A DNA stretch of 64,000 nt from Torreya grandis (GCA_037957365.1 JARHVA010003184.1:890501-954500), one strand, 5' to 3'; shown: positions 23,471 through 36,294, counted from the first letter of the stretch. Program-made: numbers and translations. Notes: generated by a model not told the origin, from the letters alone.

Positions 23471-23859
23471 AAAGGATTAATGTGTAACCACATGTCAAAG
23501 TGGTAATAAGACCATTAGTGACAAATAATGAAGCTCATTGGTAGGTCTTTGAAAATAAAAAACATATTACATATTTATTACAATAAGAAGTAGAGTTGTC
23601 CTCTATCAACCAAGGAAAATTAAAACATCATTATGAGGAGTATATTGTTCAATTGAGGTCTAATAATCTTCTTAAAGGTCTAGTCACCCTAGAAGGTATC
23701 TTTCATGAGGGGGACCATATGAGGAAGGATAAAGCAGTGATGTTAACTAATAAAGATAACTATGAGAGAACTATTATATTTCAATAAAATATCTTTAAGA
23801 TTAGGAAGGTAAGAACTAAATTTGTGATGCATGCTTTTATATAGCTTTGAAAATAATAT

Positions 23860-24620
23860 ATAGACATATTTGCTTGGCAATATAATGACCTAAGGGGCTT
23901 TGATCCTAAGTTGTCCCAACACACTATAGAGATAAAGGCTAATGAAAAGCTTGTTAGGTAGAAGAAGAGGCCCATAAACCCCAAGATTTAAGAACTCATG
24001 AGAAAGGAATTGAACAATATTATTGAATCTAGGATCATCTTCCTAATCAAGCATTCCTCATAGGTAGCTAATCTAGTACATATTAGAAAGAAGAGTGGGG
24101 AAATTAGACTATGTGTGGACTTTAGAGATATTAATAGGGTCTCTTTGAAGGATCTTACCATTTACCATCCATGAAGAAAATATTTAAATTAGTTACTAAT
24201 TCATAAATCTTCTCTTTCTTAGATGGATATTTAGTTTATAACCAAGTTCTAGTAAGGGAGGAGGACTAGTACAAGACTACCTTCACCACCAAATGGGGCA
24301 CATTTGCTTATCAGAAGATGTCATTTAGATTGTCCAATAATGCAAAAATATTTAAAAGAGTAATAGACATGGCCTTCCAAGGATTATTAAATCAAATGGT
24401 ACTAGTCTAATTAGACGCCATCGTAGTCTTCTCCAAAAAATCCAGTGAGCACATAAACCATCTGGGACTAATTTTCCAAAGATATAGAGTATGGGATATC
24501 ACTAAAACCCAAAAAATGTGTGTTATTAGTGCATGAAGGTAAGTTATTGGGTCACATTATTTCAAAAAAAGGATTATAAACTTAGCCTTATCCTTTATAA
24601 ATCATAATAACTTGATCTAA
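23860..24620 (+). pseudogene. Reverse transcriptase relic of element D
   Basis: The linker before RT reads IDIFAWQYNDLRGFDPKL (near 23859-23912). It is followed by KRPINPKI, LVHIRKKSGEIRLCVDFRDINR (near 24077-24140) and, after a frameshift, the polymerase motif region. The catalytic box is destroyed: 24405-24419 reads V-stop-L-D-A, then IVVFSK, where the family has Y-x-D-D. The thumb/connection region follows to about 24620. The order and motifs leave little doubt about identity. The enzyme is dead. Confidence 0.85.
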
Positions 24621-24679
24621 ATCTTCCTTGGGAAGATCAACTCTGTTAGAAAGTTCATACCTAGTTTTACAAACCTAGT

Positions 24680-25165
24680 CAAACCTATCACCACCATGTT
24701 AAAGAAAATATAAGTGTTTTATTGGTTATATGAAGTAATGGTATCCTTTAAATACATAAATTAGGACACCCTTACTCTTAAATCCTAGTTTCTCTAAGGA
24801 CTTCATCTTATACACTTTTTCTAGTATTTACAACATATTATCTATTTTGATGCAGAAGAATGGTGAAAGAATAGAGTAGCCAATTTCCTTTTTTAGTCAA
24901 GGGTTAGAATGATATGAGGTGAGGTAAAATTTCATGGAGAATAAATTTATTTTATGCCTAAGAAGCCTCAAGAATTTTAGGGACATGTTCTTTAATAACA
25001 AGATCCATCTTATAGTGTCTCATCCTAGAGTTAGAGACTTTTTCCTTAGCAAGGATTTGAATGAGAAGAGAGACGGATTGATCACAAAGGTCATGGAATA
25101 TGATGTAGAGATAAAGGTTACCAAGATATCAAATCAAAGGGATTTTATGATCACATGGTGAATGA
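24680..25165 (+). pseudogene. Gypsy RNase H relic of element D
   Basis: KPITTMLKKI, then VFYWLYEVMVSFKYIN, leads into IIYFDAEEW (first catalytic Asp region). After a frameshift the tail 24934-25161 reads FILCLRSLKNFRDMFF, then YDVEIKVTKISNQRDFM, the usual end of the RNase H plus tether region. It confirms that this element has two RNase H domains. Confidence 0.75.
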
Positions 25166-25179
25166 TCTCCAAGAATACA

Positions 25180-26483
25180 AAGAAGTTGTTTTGGTGACCC
25201 AAGATAACTCACAAGTAGGGGCACCTCCACTTCAAAAGAGTTATCTTCAAGATATGGATTAATTATTAGAAATAGGAGAATACCCCAAAGGATTGGATAG
25301 AGTTAAAATGAGGTATTTAAAGCTTCAATATATACCTTATGCATTATTTTATGATGTTATTCTTATAAGGGACCTCAATGGGGTGCTCCTTAGGTGCATA
25401 GATGATGACCAGGTGACCAAACTCTTATAGCAGTTCCATGATGAACCTGTAGGAGGTCATTTTACACCTAGAACCACAAAAAAAAGATAATGAGTTCTAG
25501 TTTTTATTGTCCTAATCTTTTCAAGGATGCTCATTCATGGGTTAAAAAATGCTAGAAGTGTGCCCTCATTGTAAGAAATAAAAAACTAGTAGCCCTTCCA
25601 ATCAATCCAATTCAGGTAGAGCAACCCTTCATGAAATGGGGGTTATAATTAATAGGGATGATAAATCCACCATCAAGTGTAGGGAATAAATGGGTGATCA
25701 CTATAACTAACTACTTCACTTGGTGGGTGGAAGCCATTTCTTTGAAAGAGGTTAGTGAAGGTATAATTTTGGATTTCTATGACAAACTTGTGACCAGATT
25801 TAGTGTCATGACCACCATAATTTTAGATAATATATTATAATTCCTTGGTATGAGAAAAGTGAGTGATATATCAAATAATGAATCTACCTCAACACCTATT
25901 CCAACTACTATCCTCAAATAAATAAACTGGTAGAGTCCACAATTTTTTTTTGCTAAGGATCATTAGGAGGACCATGGAAGAGAATCAGAGAACATAACAC
26001 ACTAAGCCAAGGAAAACCTCTGGGATGATAGGGTGACTCATAAAATTTCCATTAGTAATTCTCCATATGTTCTTATGTATGGAAGGGAAGCCAAATTTCC
26101 TCTCTCCCTTGAGTTGCTTGCATTAGAATTGGTCCATTAGCTTGAGTTGATGGAAGATGAAATGATGAATGTGAGGATGATAGAGTTCATGGAGTTTGAA
26201 TAAACTAGGGACCTTGATATGAAAAAATTAGAGTCACATCAAGCTCAGGTCAAAAGGGCCTTTGACAAGAAAGCTACAATAAGGAACTTCAAGGAAGGGA
26301 CCTAGTCCTCAAATGGGACTCAAATAAATACAAACCAAGTAACCATACCAAGTTTGATAGCTTGTAGAGTGGTCCTTATTTGATCCATGGATGGAAGAAA
26401 TATAATAATTTTTAGCTTGACCAATTGGATGGAAAGGTATTATCCATCCTAGTTAATGGCATTCACTTAAAGCCCTATTATTG
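25180..26483 (+). pseudogene. Integrase relic of element D
   Basis: The zinc domain is suggested by FHDEPVGGHFTPRT near 25436 and a following CxKC-like segment at about 25552. The core reads WVITITNYFTWWVEAISLKE (25690-25750), with Asn where the first catalytic Asp is expected. ILDNIL is at the second Asp region and ISISNSPYVLMYGREAKFP at the end of the core. The C-terminal part ends LVNGIHLKPYY at 26450-26483. One stretch (25658-25840) is still open. Frame breaks and the Asn substitution make it inactive. Confidence 0.8.
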
Positions 26484-26759
26484 AATAACATTACATCCAT
26501 TGTAACATATTGTACATATTAGAATAGATTTTTATGATTTCCTCGAAGTGCCTTGTGCAAATTTATTTATATTATATTTTTTCCTTTTCCAAAGTGCCTT
26601 GGGAATTTTTTTCTATTTTGTTTCTTCTAGTCCTTGTTACTTCAAGAGAGGTTCAACTTAGTTGTAAAGGCTAATGGTTTCATGTCTAATGGACTAGATA
26701 AGGCAAATGGTCTGGGTGATTAAAGGTAGTAGGCATGCTTCCATTTTAGTCACCAAAGA
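26484..26759 (+). other. 3' untranslated end of element D
   Basis: No coding signal. It leads to CACCAAAGA directly before the 3' LTR and resembles the same zone of element C. Confidence 0.5.
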
Positions 26760-29631
26760 TGATGGACATTTTTGGCCCACATACCAAGCTTTTGCCTAGA
26801 TAGACCAAGTTGCTAATGGATGAGTAGATGAACAAAAGTTATGGATGGAATGAGTTGTTCAAAGATCTCATTTTACCAACAAAGTTCTTACAAAACTTTA
26901 AGTTCACTTAAAGAGTAAGTTTTAAATTTATAAGGGATAAGTCTAAAGTGCTATAGAGACCCTATGGGGTGTCAAAAGTGCTTATAATGAGTATGGGAGT
27001 GCATAGTATTCATCTGGTTCTTCATTGTGTTCATCTAGTCATTTTGGGTTTAGTGGCAAAAAAAATTGAGTACACAGTATGATGATGCCATTATTATCAC
27101 ATGTGGATGACTCAATAATAATTTTTAATATATGTTTATTCATATTATCCCTAAGAACATAGGTACCAAGTTTTAGGTCATTTGACTAAGAATAGTAGAA
27201 GATATAAAGACTCAAAGTTGGCCTATCAGACAAAATTTGTGAAGTTTCGATACTTAGCCAATTTGAAAAGAAGCTCAAATAAGGCCAAGTAAATAGTTTT
27301 ATAATGTTATATCTCACACATATTCAAGTCTCAAGATAAAATGGTCACATCAATTTGTTCATCTTAGCCTCTAGTTACAATGTATAAATTTTTAATCCAT
27401 GCATCTAAATGCAACAAAATTTATGCATGTTCAAAGTTGGATACTTAGATAGAATTTGCTACATTTTCATACTTATCCATTTTAGACCATGATAGGCACG
27501 CATATGTCACATAAGAGAAAATAGACTAGTCAACTTTTGCAATTTTTATCTTTGCTAAAAAAATCCTAATGTAACCAGTAGATCATGCATAATTATAGTT
27601 CTACATTTCAAGATAATTCTCTAAAATTTTCATGCCCACACAAGCTTTATATCTCAATTTATAAGCTTATAAAGGTGGACTTGCAACATAAGACATTCAC
27701 ACTAATGTTAAATTTAAGCTTGAGAAAAACAAATCCTTTTGAGCTTAAATTTTATGGTCATGTGAACATCAATGACGGTCATGTGAATGTCATTTGATGG
27801 GAGTGAGGACATCAATTCTAAGTTTATGAAGTAGCTATTAGATTTCAAATAGTGGCTCCCAATTGATCTAATGGTCCTTTCTCAATCATTCATCTTGATC
27901 TAATAGTGTGAAATGAGTCAAATAGTCAAGGAGCTCAAGAGATTGACATATGGTATAAGTGTGTGAGCTAGCAGACTAATAGTGGATCTTGAAATTAAAC
28001 ATTTGTTTGAAATGTGGTGTAAGCTTAGAAAAATTTAACAATTCAAGGGTAATATTGATGGATAACACCTAATATTATATATCAAGATCAATAGAGTGAG
28101 AAAAGTTCAATACATCAATAATATAATTCAGATATTGACAACCAATTAGAACAAAGTAGAGCCCGAGACTTTTGATGGAAGTCAGGAATCCATTTTTCAT
28201 AGAAGAAAATGGGTCTTACAAGATTGTCATATTGCCATTGAAGATTTATCTAACACTATTAAAGGGGAAAATTGATATAATAAGATATAAGGAACATAAG
28301 GGACTGACATTGGAGCTAAATATAGACCTCTGGTTCATAAAATTATATTGGGCAGGGTTATTTATGCAACTATGTTCACCTTTTTAAGAAGGGTCCATGA
28401 ATATACAAGATTTTGGTTCCCACAAAGATAGAAGGGTCTATTTTAACCTATTATAATATATAAGAGTGATATATAGTCTATAGGTCCATATTGATATGGA
28501 AAATATAGGAAAATCAATAACCTTAGATTGGTTTTTTGTCTATAAGATAGACCTATGATCTAGATATGAAAGTGGAGTAGATATGTGATTAATGAAAAGG
28601 GTCCTCATCCTTTAGCATGGCCATATTTTTTATAAACAACCACATAAAATACACAAAGATATGATTTTATCAGATCCATGAGCATGAAGTTTTATCTTCA
28701 AGTGAGAGATGGCATGGAGGATCAAAGAAAGGGTCTAATGTTGGGAAATATAGCTAGGAGAATTCAATGCATCCTCCAAACCTTTGGAGACTTACTCATT
28801 CAATAAGCCATGGGTAGTATCTTGATTGATCAAAAAAGGTGGAAAGGTTTTCATTGGCCAAGGAGTAAAAGGTGGCATCTCAAGTTTAATTAATGATCTA
28901 GGATGGTGTGTCCCCTCCTTGATGGTGTAATTCCAAATTATTTTTCCTCACTCTCTCTTCTCCTATATATCCTGGTCTCATTCCCATTGAAGAGTTTCTC
29001 AACTCTTAGAATTTAGTATTATTTTTTGGGACAAGGATACTCATTGAGACTCTTACAAAAGTGTGCTCATTTGATATGGTTAAACCCTATCAAAATATTA
29101 TAGGAACTACTTTTTAAATTAATAAGATCAACTCTTTTCCTATCTCTTGTCTTCAATCAGTACTTAGTATGCTTGTGTATCATTAATTTGTGAAGGATAT
29201 TCTTCTTAGTTTACTATATTTTTGATTACCTCTTTAAATTTGTTTTCAAACTAACTTATAGGTCTAGATTAGTGTTCAACTTAGAAACTCTTCTATGAAA
29301 TATTTATACAACTAGTGAGATTGTGTGATTGAGTAAGCCATAGTTGTCTTTTTTTGATCTAGTGTGTGTTCAAGCTTATATGAGTGTCCATTTAACTTTG
29401 TGGCATCACCATTTTATCCTTCTTAGGATCCATTATTCTCTTTCCAACTCCTTTTTCATTTGAAGCATTAGTTTAGCATTAATTTAGGTGGACATCAAAG
29501 AGGAAGCTGACCTAATCTAGAGTTTCAACCCCTATATAGGTTACTGATAACTTGGGGTTGTCCCAATATTTTGAATTAATGGGAGAGATCTTAAAGAACC
29601 CTCTCCAAGGGTTCACATTAATTCCATAAAA
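26760..29631 (+). repeat. 3' LTR of element D
   Basis: It starts TGATGGACATTTTTGGCCC and ends near ATTCCATAAAA, followed by ATAAC, the right target duplication. It is collinear with 7856-10719. The TATA region is at 28961-28970. Confidence 0.85.
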
Positions 29632-29636
29632 ATAAC

Positions 29637-32600
29637 ATGAATAAACCTTGTCTAAAAATGTAGTTGAGATTACTTACAATAAAATAGTGGTAGAGAACCC
29701 TTCCAACCTAAACTTATGTAATCATCTCTCTACAAGAGTAACCAACAACACTCAAGTGACAAGAAGTGCCCCTAATAATGGCACTAGAAAAGTGTTGGTT
29801 TACAATTGTGCACCTCTATCATTTGACCTTGCACACTTGAAGAAAATGGAAAAAAAAGATAAGAAACTTTATAATATGTCATTACATCTAGGGTAGGGTT
29901 TGGTATCAAGAATAGAATAGACATAGAAAATGATTGAGGGACACCTATAAAGGGTATGGTAAGCTCACTGATACTTCTAGCTTTGCTTGAACCAAGGTGA
30001 AAGGGCATATGGGGTAGCTTTCTCACATGGAGAGATTAAGCAATTCAACCTCCATGGGGATTTTCATCACAAAGAAGTCACAGATATGACCAAGGCACAA
30101 CCAGACTCATTCACTCCACATGGGAAGGGTTTTCACACAAAATGAAAAATGCACTATCATATACAAAATAGTAAAGATAGATTTGAAAGTGATTGCAGCC
30201 TTCATTCTAAAGAATTTTCAACCATACAAGGGATAAATAAAAGACTACAATATTAGGATTTAAAGCACAAAATGTCGACACATGTTAAGTATGCAACATA
30301 TTATACATTTGCTAGAAAATAATACTTAAGATATGCAAATGGTGTATTAATTTTAGGGTAGGATAGGGTAGGGTGAGCTACATGATTATATAAAAGGTGA
30401 GGATAGTGTGCTAGTGGCTTTTAATTAGTAGGTATTCTTTCAACATTTATGGCATCACTTATTGCAAAGATGTAAAAAAATTAAATGCAAGATAATGGAA
30501 CTACCAGGAGTAATTTACACTTATTGGTGCCAATGAAATGCAAATACCCAAATAATCCTTAAAATATTAGAACATACACTGAAACTAGAATCTCGTATGC
30601 TTTTTCCTATCAAATCCATAAACCTAGGGTGCCCTAACAAGTTATCCAACAACATATCCTAAAATAATGTAGAAAGGGTTTATAATCTAAATCTATGCTC
30701 AAAATGACAACCAATAATGAGCATAGACCCAAATGTCCAATCAACAACATTTGAAAAATATATTATGACACTTCATTAACATAAATTAGTAAAACAACAC
30801 AAGCATTTTCATTAAGTTTGCAAGAAAGTATTACACATATCATTGTTTCAAAATACTACCATGGGGAAAAACATGGTGAATTTAATCCATGGTGGATAGG
30901 GGAGACATATAAACATGCTCTCATAGCTTGCTAATGGCTGTATAGATGCAAACACCTTAGTAAGAGAGAAAAAATACACATAATAGTGATCCCAAAATTT
31001 TGAAGAGACTATACTTAAAAAGAAAACAAAGACCTAAAAACATAACCAACACCTTGAATAGAGGAGAATCCCTCTATTTATACACTTTAAAATTTACAAC
31101 TGTGGGTTACAACTTATAAAATTTCATAACAACCTTCCTAATTCCATCAAGATGCTCCCAACTAGAATATGCATTTTACCACGCTTGAAATCTTCATCCA
31201 TTTGCAAGAAGAGAATCATTACTCTAACTGCCTCTGTAAAGAATGATGAAGATGTGTAATAAACCTTTGATATTTTGATAGAAGATTCCCTTTCACATGA
31301 GCTAGAGGGAGAAAAATTATTTGAGGAGCCAAATAGAGTTTGTTATTATGTGCACCTTCTTGGATATGATTTTATATTAATTGAAGGAAAATTTGGAATC
31401 TTCTGGACAATTGCCCTTCTACTGTGCACACTAAAGAAAACCCATTACCTTGTGATGATTTTAATTGAAAGGCTCTAGCTATGGTAGAAATAGAAAATTA
31501 TCCATGGTCATTTAGAAAATATGCTTTGGGGTGGCCCACATATTTTATTTTGTGCTTGATTCATTTCCCATGCATGAAAGAACCATCAATTTTAGATTTT
31601 AAACCAAAGCCTACCACATACTAACATTTAACATGCAATATCAGATCCAACTAGGCATTCATGGGTCTTAAGAGTGACTAAGCCAATTAATTGGCTCTAA
31701 TATGGACACATGTCACTTTCTTACTAGTTCTAATCCCTCTAAAAAGTCCCTCTTAGCTTGCACTATTGGATCTTCCTAACCTGAACAAATGCAAGCCATA
31801 GAACTACCTCTATTTGAAATCAAATGGATACTCCATAGGGCCTAAATTTGATGCTCATGCAACCATCCTAAAATATTTGAATCCTAATGAATACTTGTTA
31901 TGCCTTAAAAATTGATGTTCATGTACCTATAAAAATATGTCCATAGGATTGTCATACCTACAATTCAAGAAAATTTCTTTGGGGACTTTATTTATCAGGC
32001 CTTTTGGTATTAGGCATCCTATTTTCATGTGGTGTTTTTATGTCAAAACTTTTGTTCCACTGCATTTTCGCTTCAATCAGCCTTTTGGTCTTCATAACTT
32101 TTATTTGAAGCCTTTTGTCCATAACAATCTAGTCATCAAAAGAATTGTTTCAAACATTTTTTCCATGGCATTCCTATTTTCAAGCCTTTTATTGGGACAA
32201 TTTTTTCAGACAAAATGTCTGAAATAATTTCCCTGAAACATATGAACTTTACATTTTTCCCAAAAAAATTAGAATTTTATCATGAATTTTGTATGGGTAA
32301 AATACCTAAAGGAAATATCCCTTTGGGATTTTTATGAGAATTAAATTATTGAAGTAAATATCCCTTCAAATTTTTTGTGTAGACAAAATGTCTAAAAGAA
32401 TATGGCCCTCCAGACTTTATGCATGGGAAAAATGTCTGAAAGAAATAAGACTTCAAAATATTTGCACAAACATATTTATTGAAATAAATAGGGTTGTTTC
32501 ACACTAAGTAAATACCAAATTAACACTTATCTAATTTAACATGAACTTGACCTTTCAAAAGAAAACTATAAAATAGGAATATGGCTAAGGATTTAGGCTT

Positions 32601-32680
32601 TGATACTCGACTCTAGATACACTTAGGAATTTACACTTGACAAGGGCTCAATTTCTTTAATGAAATTTTGGGCACCAAAA
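29637..32680 (-). repeat. 5' LTR of element A, main part right of D
   Basis: It is a direct repeat of 2347-4898 from 30467 onward. The part 29800-30450 matches the inverted B LTR (39100-39763), for example the GGGTAGGATAGGGTAGGGTGA block (near 30356) against TACCCTATCCTACCC near 39181. The upper edge at 32680 is where the minus strand reads TTTTGGTGCCCAAAAT, aligned with TGTTAGTGTCCAAAAT at the B LTR start. TATA box at 31075-31082, 43-bp array at 32290-32460. Confidence 0.8.
31075..31082 (-). promoter_or_regulatory. TATA box in the A 5' LTR
   Basis: TATAAATA on the minus strand, conserved with 2955-2962 and with the B sites. This is the copy that would have driven transcription of A. Confidence 0.65.
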
Positions 32681-33475
32681 CCCATGGATATTATTTTATG
32701 TTTTGAATCATTGCCTATATATGAAAGAATAATCAATTTTAGCTTTTAAACTCAAACTTTCCACATACTAACATTTAGCAATCCACATTAGATCTAACTA
32801 GGCATTTATGGGGCTTAAGAGTGACTAATCCAATTCATTAGCTCTAATCTAGACACATGTAGCTTTATTACTAGTTCTGAGCCTTCTAAAAAGTCCCTCT
32901 CAGCTCACACCATTAGATCTTCCTCACTTGAACAAATGTGAGCCATAAATATACCTCCATTTAAATTCAAACATCTACTTCACGAGGACTAAATTTGACA
33001 CTCACAAAATCATCTTAGAATATTTGAATCCAAATGACTACTTTCCATACCTTAAAATTGACATCCACGTGCCTATTAAAAGACATTCATGAGATTGTCT
33101 TACCTAAAATTTGGGAAAATTTCTTTGGGGACTTGTTTTATTAGGCCTTTTGGTCTTAGGCATCCTATTTTCATATGAATTTTTAGTGTTAGTACTTTTT
33201 CTTCATTACATTTTGGCTTCATTCAAGCTTTTGGTATTTAGAAGTTTTATTTTAGGCCTTTTGTTTGTAGCAATCTGGTCATTGAATGAATTATTTTAGA
33301 CATTTTGTCTATGGCATTATTATCTTTAGGCATTTTTCAAGGACAATTGTTTCAAACAAAATGTCCAAAAAAACTTCCTTGAAACATATGAACTTTACAT
33401 TTTTCCCCCAAAAATTAGAATTTTATCAGGCTTTTTGTAATGCTTGAAGGAAATAGCCCTTTAGGATTTTAGTGT
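32681..33475 (-). repeat. Fragment of another A-family LTR, minus strand
   Basis: The text restarts inside the LTR: 32690-33475 repeats 31545-32330 (for example CACATACTAACATTTAGCAA, AAATTTCTTTGGGGACTT and the CCTTTTGGTCTTAGGCATCC block). It is probably the element into which A inserted, so A may sit in a relative of itself. It ends abruptly at about 33475, where element B begins on the opposite strand. Confidence 0.7.
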
Positions 33476-33879
33476 AGATTGTGTGCTAATTATTTTATTC
33501 TAGAATTTTTATTCTAGTGGTGATTCCATTTTACCATCTAGTTTTAACAAGACCAGTGCCTAGTTTGAATTATCTTTGCTAACTTTTAGCTTTGAGTATT
33601 TTCTTATTTGTAAAGTTGGAAGGACTGAGATCATCTTTCAGAAGTGACCCATCAAATAAACTTGTCTCTCCTTTAAATATTCATCAAATGAGAAGGGGAC
33701 AAGTTTGGTGGCATATTTAAGGGAAAAGTTTAGCTACCAAGGACCATCAAGATCCTGATAATATTAAACTATTTATTGATCCTCCTATTATTGAGGACTA
33801 TCATAGCTCTTCTACTGATTCTAAAACATATAGTCCCATTTAATATCTAGCTCCTTTTTAACCAGTTGAATTCCCTCCC

Positions 33880-35376
33880 AAGTCTAACCCACCAAGTCCA
33901 CATCATTCACCCCCTCATATCCCTTTACTAATTATTCATGAATCCACTATTCAACCAATCATGAGTTGTAAGGATCTAGATGAGAATCAATTTCCTCCAT
34001 TTTATGTTCTTAGATTCAAGCCTATCAATTCCAATGAAATGGAAGGCTATCCTAATGAAGTCCTAAATGAAGTTAGGAAATTCCTCCCTAAGTTTCAAGG
34101 AAATAATGTAGTGAGTGGTGATCAACACCTACGGGATTTTTAAAATATCATTGAAGATTATGAGGTTGAGTATGAGGATGTGTGCATCAAGATATTTATA
34201 CAAACATTGGAGGAAGACACTCATGAGTGGTTCAACTCTCTTCCCCCTTGATGTATTGATTCATGGGAAGAACTTAATAATGCTTTTATAATTTAGTATG
34301 GTGATAGAATTGATCTAAGATTTATTTTGGCTGAGTTTGAAAACATTAAGAAGAAACCTAATGAGTTCATGCAAGACTTGAATACACAGTTCAACAAAGC
34401 TATGATGTGGATGCCACAAAACATCAGGCCCAATGATATAGCATGCTTGATCAAGTATTATGATGCATTTGACAAGAAGGTTGTGTACTACTTAAGGGAT
34501 AAGGCTCTCACTAACCTATGATTGAAATTCAATATGGCCATCGAAATTAAGAATAACATAAAGGATATGGGAAAGTGCATGAACAAGTAGGCTGGTGTAA
34601 AATTGATCAATCCTAAAAAGATGTAGTCCACTAAGGTAGTCAACCTTAAGGAGACTGTTAAGACTTTGGCCTTTATTTTCAAAGAGATGTCCTAAAATTT
34701 GGATAAATATGAAAAAGGGATCCATCATGTGTCTACCAGTCTAGAGAGGGCTTTGAATTAGACTCAAGCACCAAGAAGGCCTCTATGTGATGATAGAAAT
34801 TAGAAATATAAAGTTGGAAGAGAAGTGCCTAATTTATTACATGCCAAGGTAAATACTATGAATTGTGATTTTAACATTGATTGGTGTAATAATTTCTTCC
34901 TTCTACATCCTCCATGTGATAATTCTAAACCAAGTGATGAAGATGCAGGTGATCTTTAGTCTATGTTTGATGATGATGATATTTTGATGTTCATTTATCA
35001 AGACTCCCAATGTAAGTTTTTTGCCTCCACAAAAATGATGAATGCTAATACTTCTGATTAGTTTTGGAGTGCAGTCAAGAAGGTCCCAACATATGAATTT
35101 TATTATGATGATAGTATGACACAAGCATATGATTTACCCAATCATAATGCAATTGATAATTTGAAGTGTGCTCTACATAAAATACTGCACATGAATGTGG
35201 AATTGGGTAACCTCATTGGGAATGTGGATGTTGTTGAGCAACCAACTACTTTTTGTCTTGGGTTTGACAACAAAGGTACTATTTGGAGAATGATAGTAAA
35301 TGATTATGGGGTTATCTTTTATGCCCCTGAAGATGAAATTTTTAGACTTATTTCAAGTAGTACTTTGAGTGAATGA
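33880..35376 (+). pseudogene. Gag relic of element B
   Basis: Starting in a Pro/Ser/His-rich stretch (NPPSPHHSPPHIPL), the frame enters the retrotransposon gag core with EMEGYPNEVLNEVRKFLPKF (34033-34092). It continues IFIQTLEEDTHEWFNSLPP, then DSWEELNNAF, then FILAEFENIKKKPNEFMQD (34321-34380) and NKAMMWMPQNIRPND. Later parts include ETVKTLAFIFKEMS and RRPLCDDRN (near 34770). The last open stretch (35116-35376) includes NDYGVIFYAPEDEIF. TAG, TAA and TGA codons interrupt it. A possible degraded Cys motif is seen near 34862-34917. Its partner copy is 7192-5660. Confidence 0.85.
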
Positions 35377-35982
35377 ATGATATTGCTAATCCTGAAGCAC
35401 TTTTGTTTGGTACTTACCTAATTACAGTTGAGAAACAAATTTATTTAGAATTGTTGAAAAGGTACTGAGATATTTTGGCTTGGTCTTATCTAGATTTAAG
35501 ATCATATAAGAAGGATTTTTTTCAACTTATCATCCAATTATAGCTTAGTAGTAGTACCTTTAGGAATGTGCAAAGATTATTTTACTTCATCTTGGCCACC
35601 AAGCTATTGAAAAAGTTTAATAAGTTAAGGGATGGAATTTTTTTGGAGTTATCAGTCAAAGGAAGACATATAAAACATTTACTTAATTGATCTTATACCT
35701 ATGTACATAGTATATAAATTTGTTACTTTATTTTTCTATTGCTTTGTTTCCCCTTGCTTTAGGCCTTGTTTGTATAGTTCCATTTATGTTCTTGTTTTGT
35801 GTTCATTATCAGATCCACCTAATCTATTTTTATCAATCCACCAATTTTTTTTGAGCATCCATGAGTGTTTTCTATTAATTTTATAAGTCTTGACTCTGTA
35901 TCCCATTGGATTGGCATCTAGTCTTATATTTTGGGGTTTTTTACACACCTATAGGGGGTATACATCCCTAGGTAAGAGCTAG
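35377..35982 (+). pseudogene. Pol-linker relic and 3' end of element B
   Basis: LLFGTYLITVEKQIYLELLK, then DILAWSYLDLRSYKKDF (near 35405-35520), matches the segment that precedes RT in Ogre/Tat elements (compare IDIFAWQYNDLRGFD in D). It is followed only by about 150 bases of possible RT N-terminal text and then untranslated sequence ending CCTAGGTAAGAGCTAG before the LTR. So almost all of pol was lost by one deletion, also present in A. Confidence 0.65.
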
Positions 35983-36294
35983 TGTTAGTGTCCAAAATCA
36001 CACTGAAACAATTAGTCCCTTTTCAAGTATAAGTGCATAAGTCCTTAACCTAAGTTCTATTTTTGAATGTTAATTATATGTCAATTTTCATGTTGAATTG
36101 GCTAAGTGTTAAATCAGTCTTTACTTATTGCATATAAAACCTTAGGGTCTTTGTGTTTTTTGTAGAGATGTTTTGCCCAATGGAAACAAGTCTTTGGTAT
36201 TTTTTTTGCGCAAAAAGTTCAAAGAGTTATTTCCATCAAGAAAATTGTCCATGATAAAATTACATTGTTTTGAAAAAAATGTAAAGCCCTTATT

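Larger units (their letters stand above)
7856..29631 (+). mobile_element. Element D: Ty3/gypsy element of the Ogre/Tat type with two RNase H domains, split by element C
   Basis: Paired LTRs (7856-10719 and 26760-29631, about 2.87 kb each) flank gag and pol. The target duplication is ATAAA at 7851-7855 and ATAAC at 29632-29636. Element C (12907-22487) interrupts the protease region. Without C the element would be about 12.2 kb. Domain order in pol: protease, archaeal-type RNase H, RT, gypsy RNase H, integrase. All domains carry stops or frameshifts. The element is nested in the 5' LTR of A. Confidence 0.85.
2347..32680 (-). mobile_element. Element A: minus-strand gag-only Ty3/gypsy element, interrupted by D (and C)
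   Basis: In minus orientation the parts are: 5' LTR 32680-29637 plus 7855-7797, primer site 7791-7774, gag 7192-5660, a short pol-linker relic, and the 3' LTR from 4898 downward, cut at 2347 by R1. The two LTR parts match over long stretches (for example 2360-4885 with 30480-32665). The internal region is only about 2.9 kb and has no RT, RNase H or integrase. It is a non-autonomous derivative of the TR-GAG/LARD type, with LTRs of about 3.1 kb. Element D (7856-29631) sits in its 5' LTR and R1 in its 3' LTR. Element B is a second copy on the other strand with the same gag and the same pol deletion. Confidence 0.8.

Noticed and set aside
32043..33299. Hydrophobic open frames such as 33111-33299
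   Set aside because: They lie in LTR text of the A family on the strand opposite to the element and are not conserved between copies.
35701..35886. Possible small secreted protein at the end of the B internal region
   Set aside because: Cys/Phe/Leu-rich frame in the untranslated tail, with no counterpart in A.
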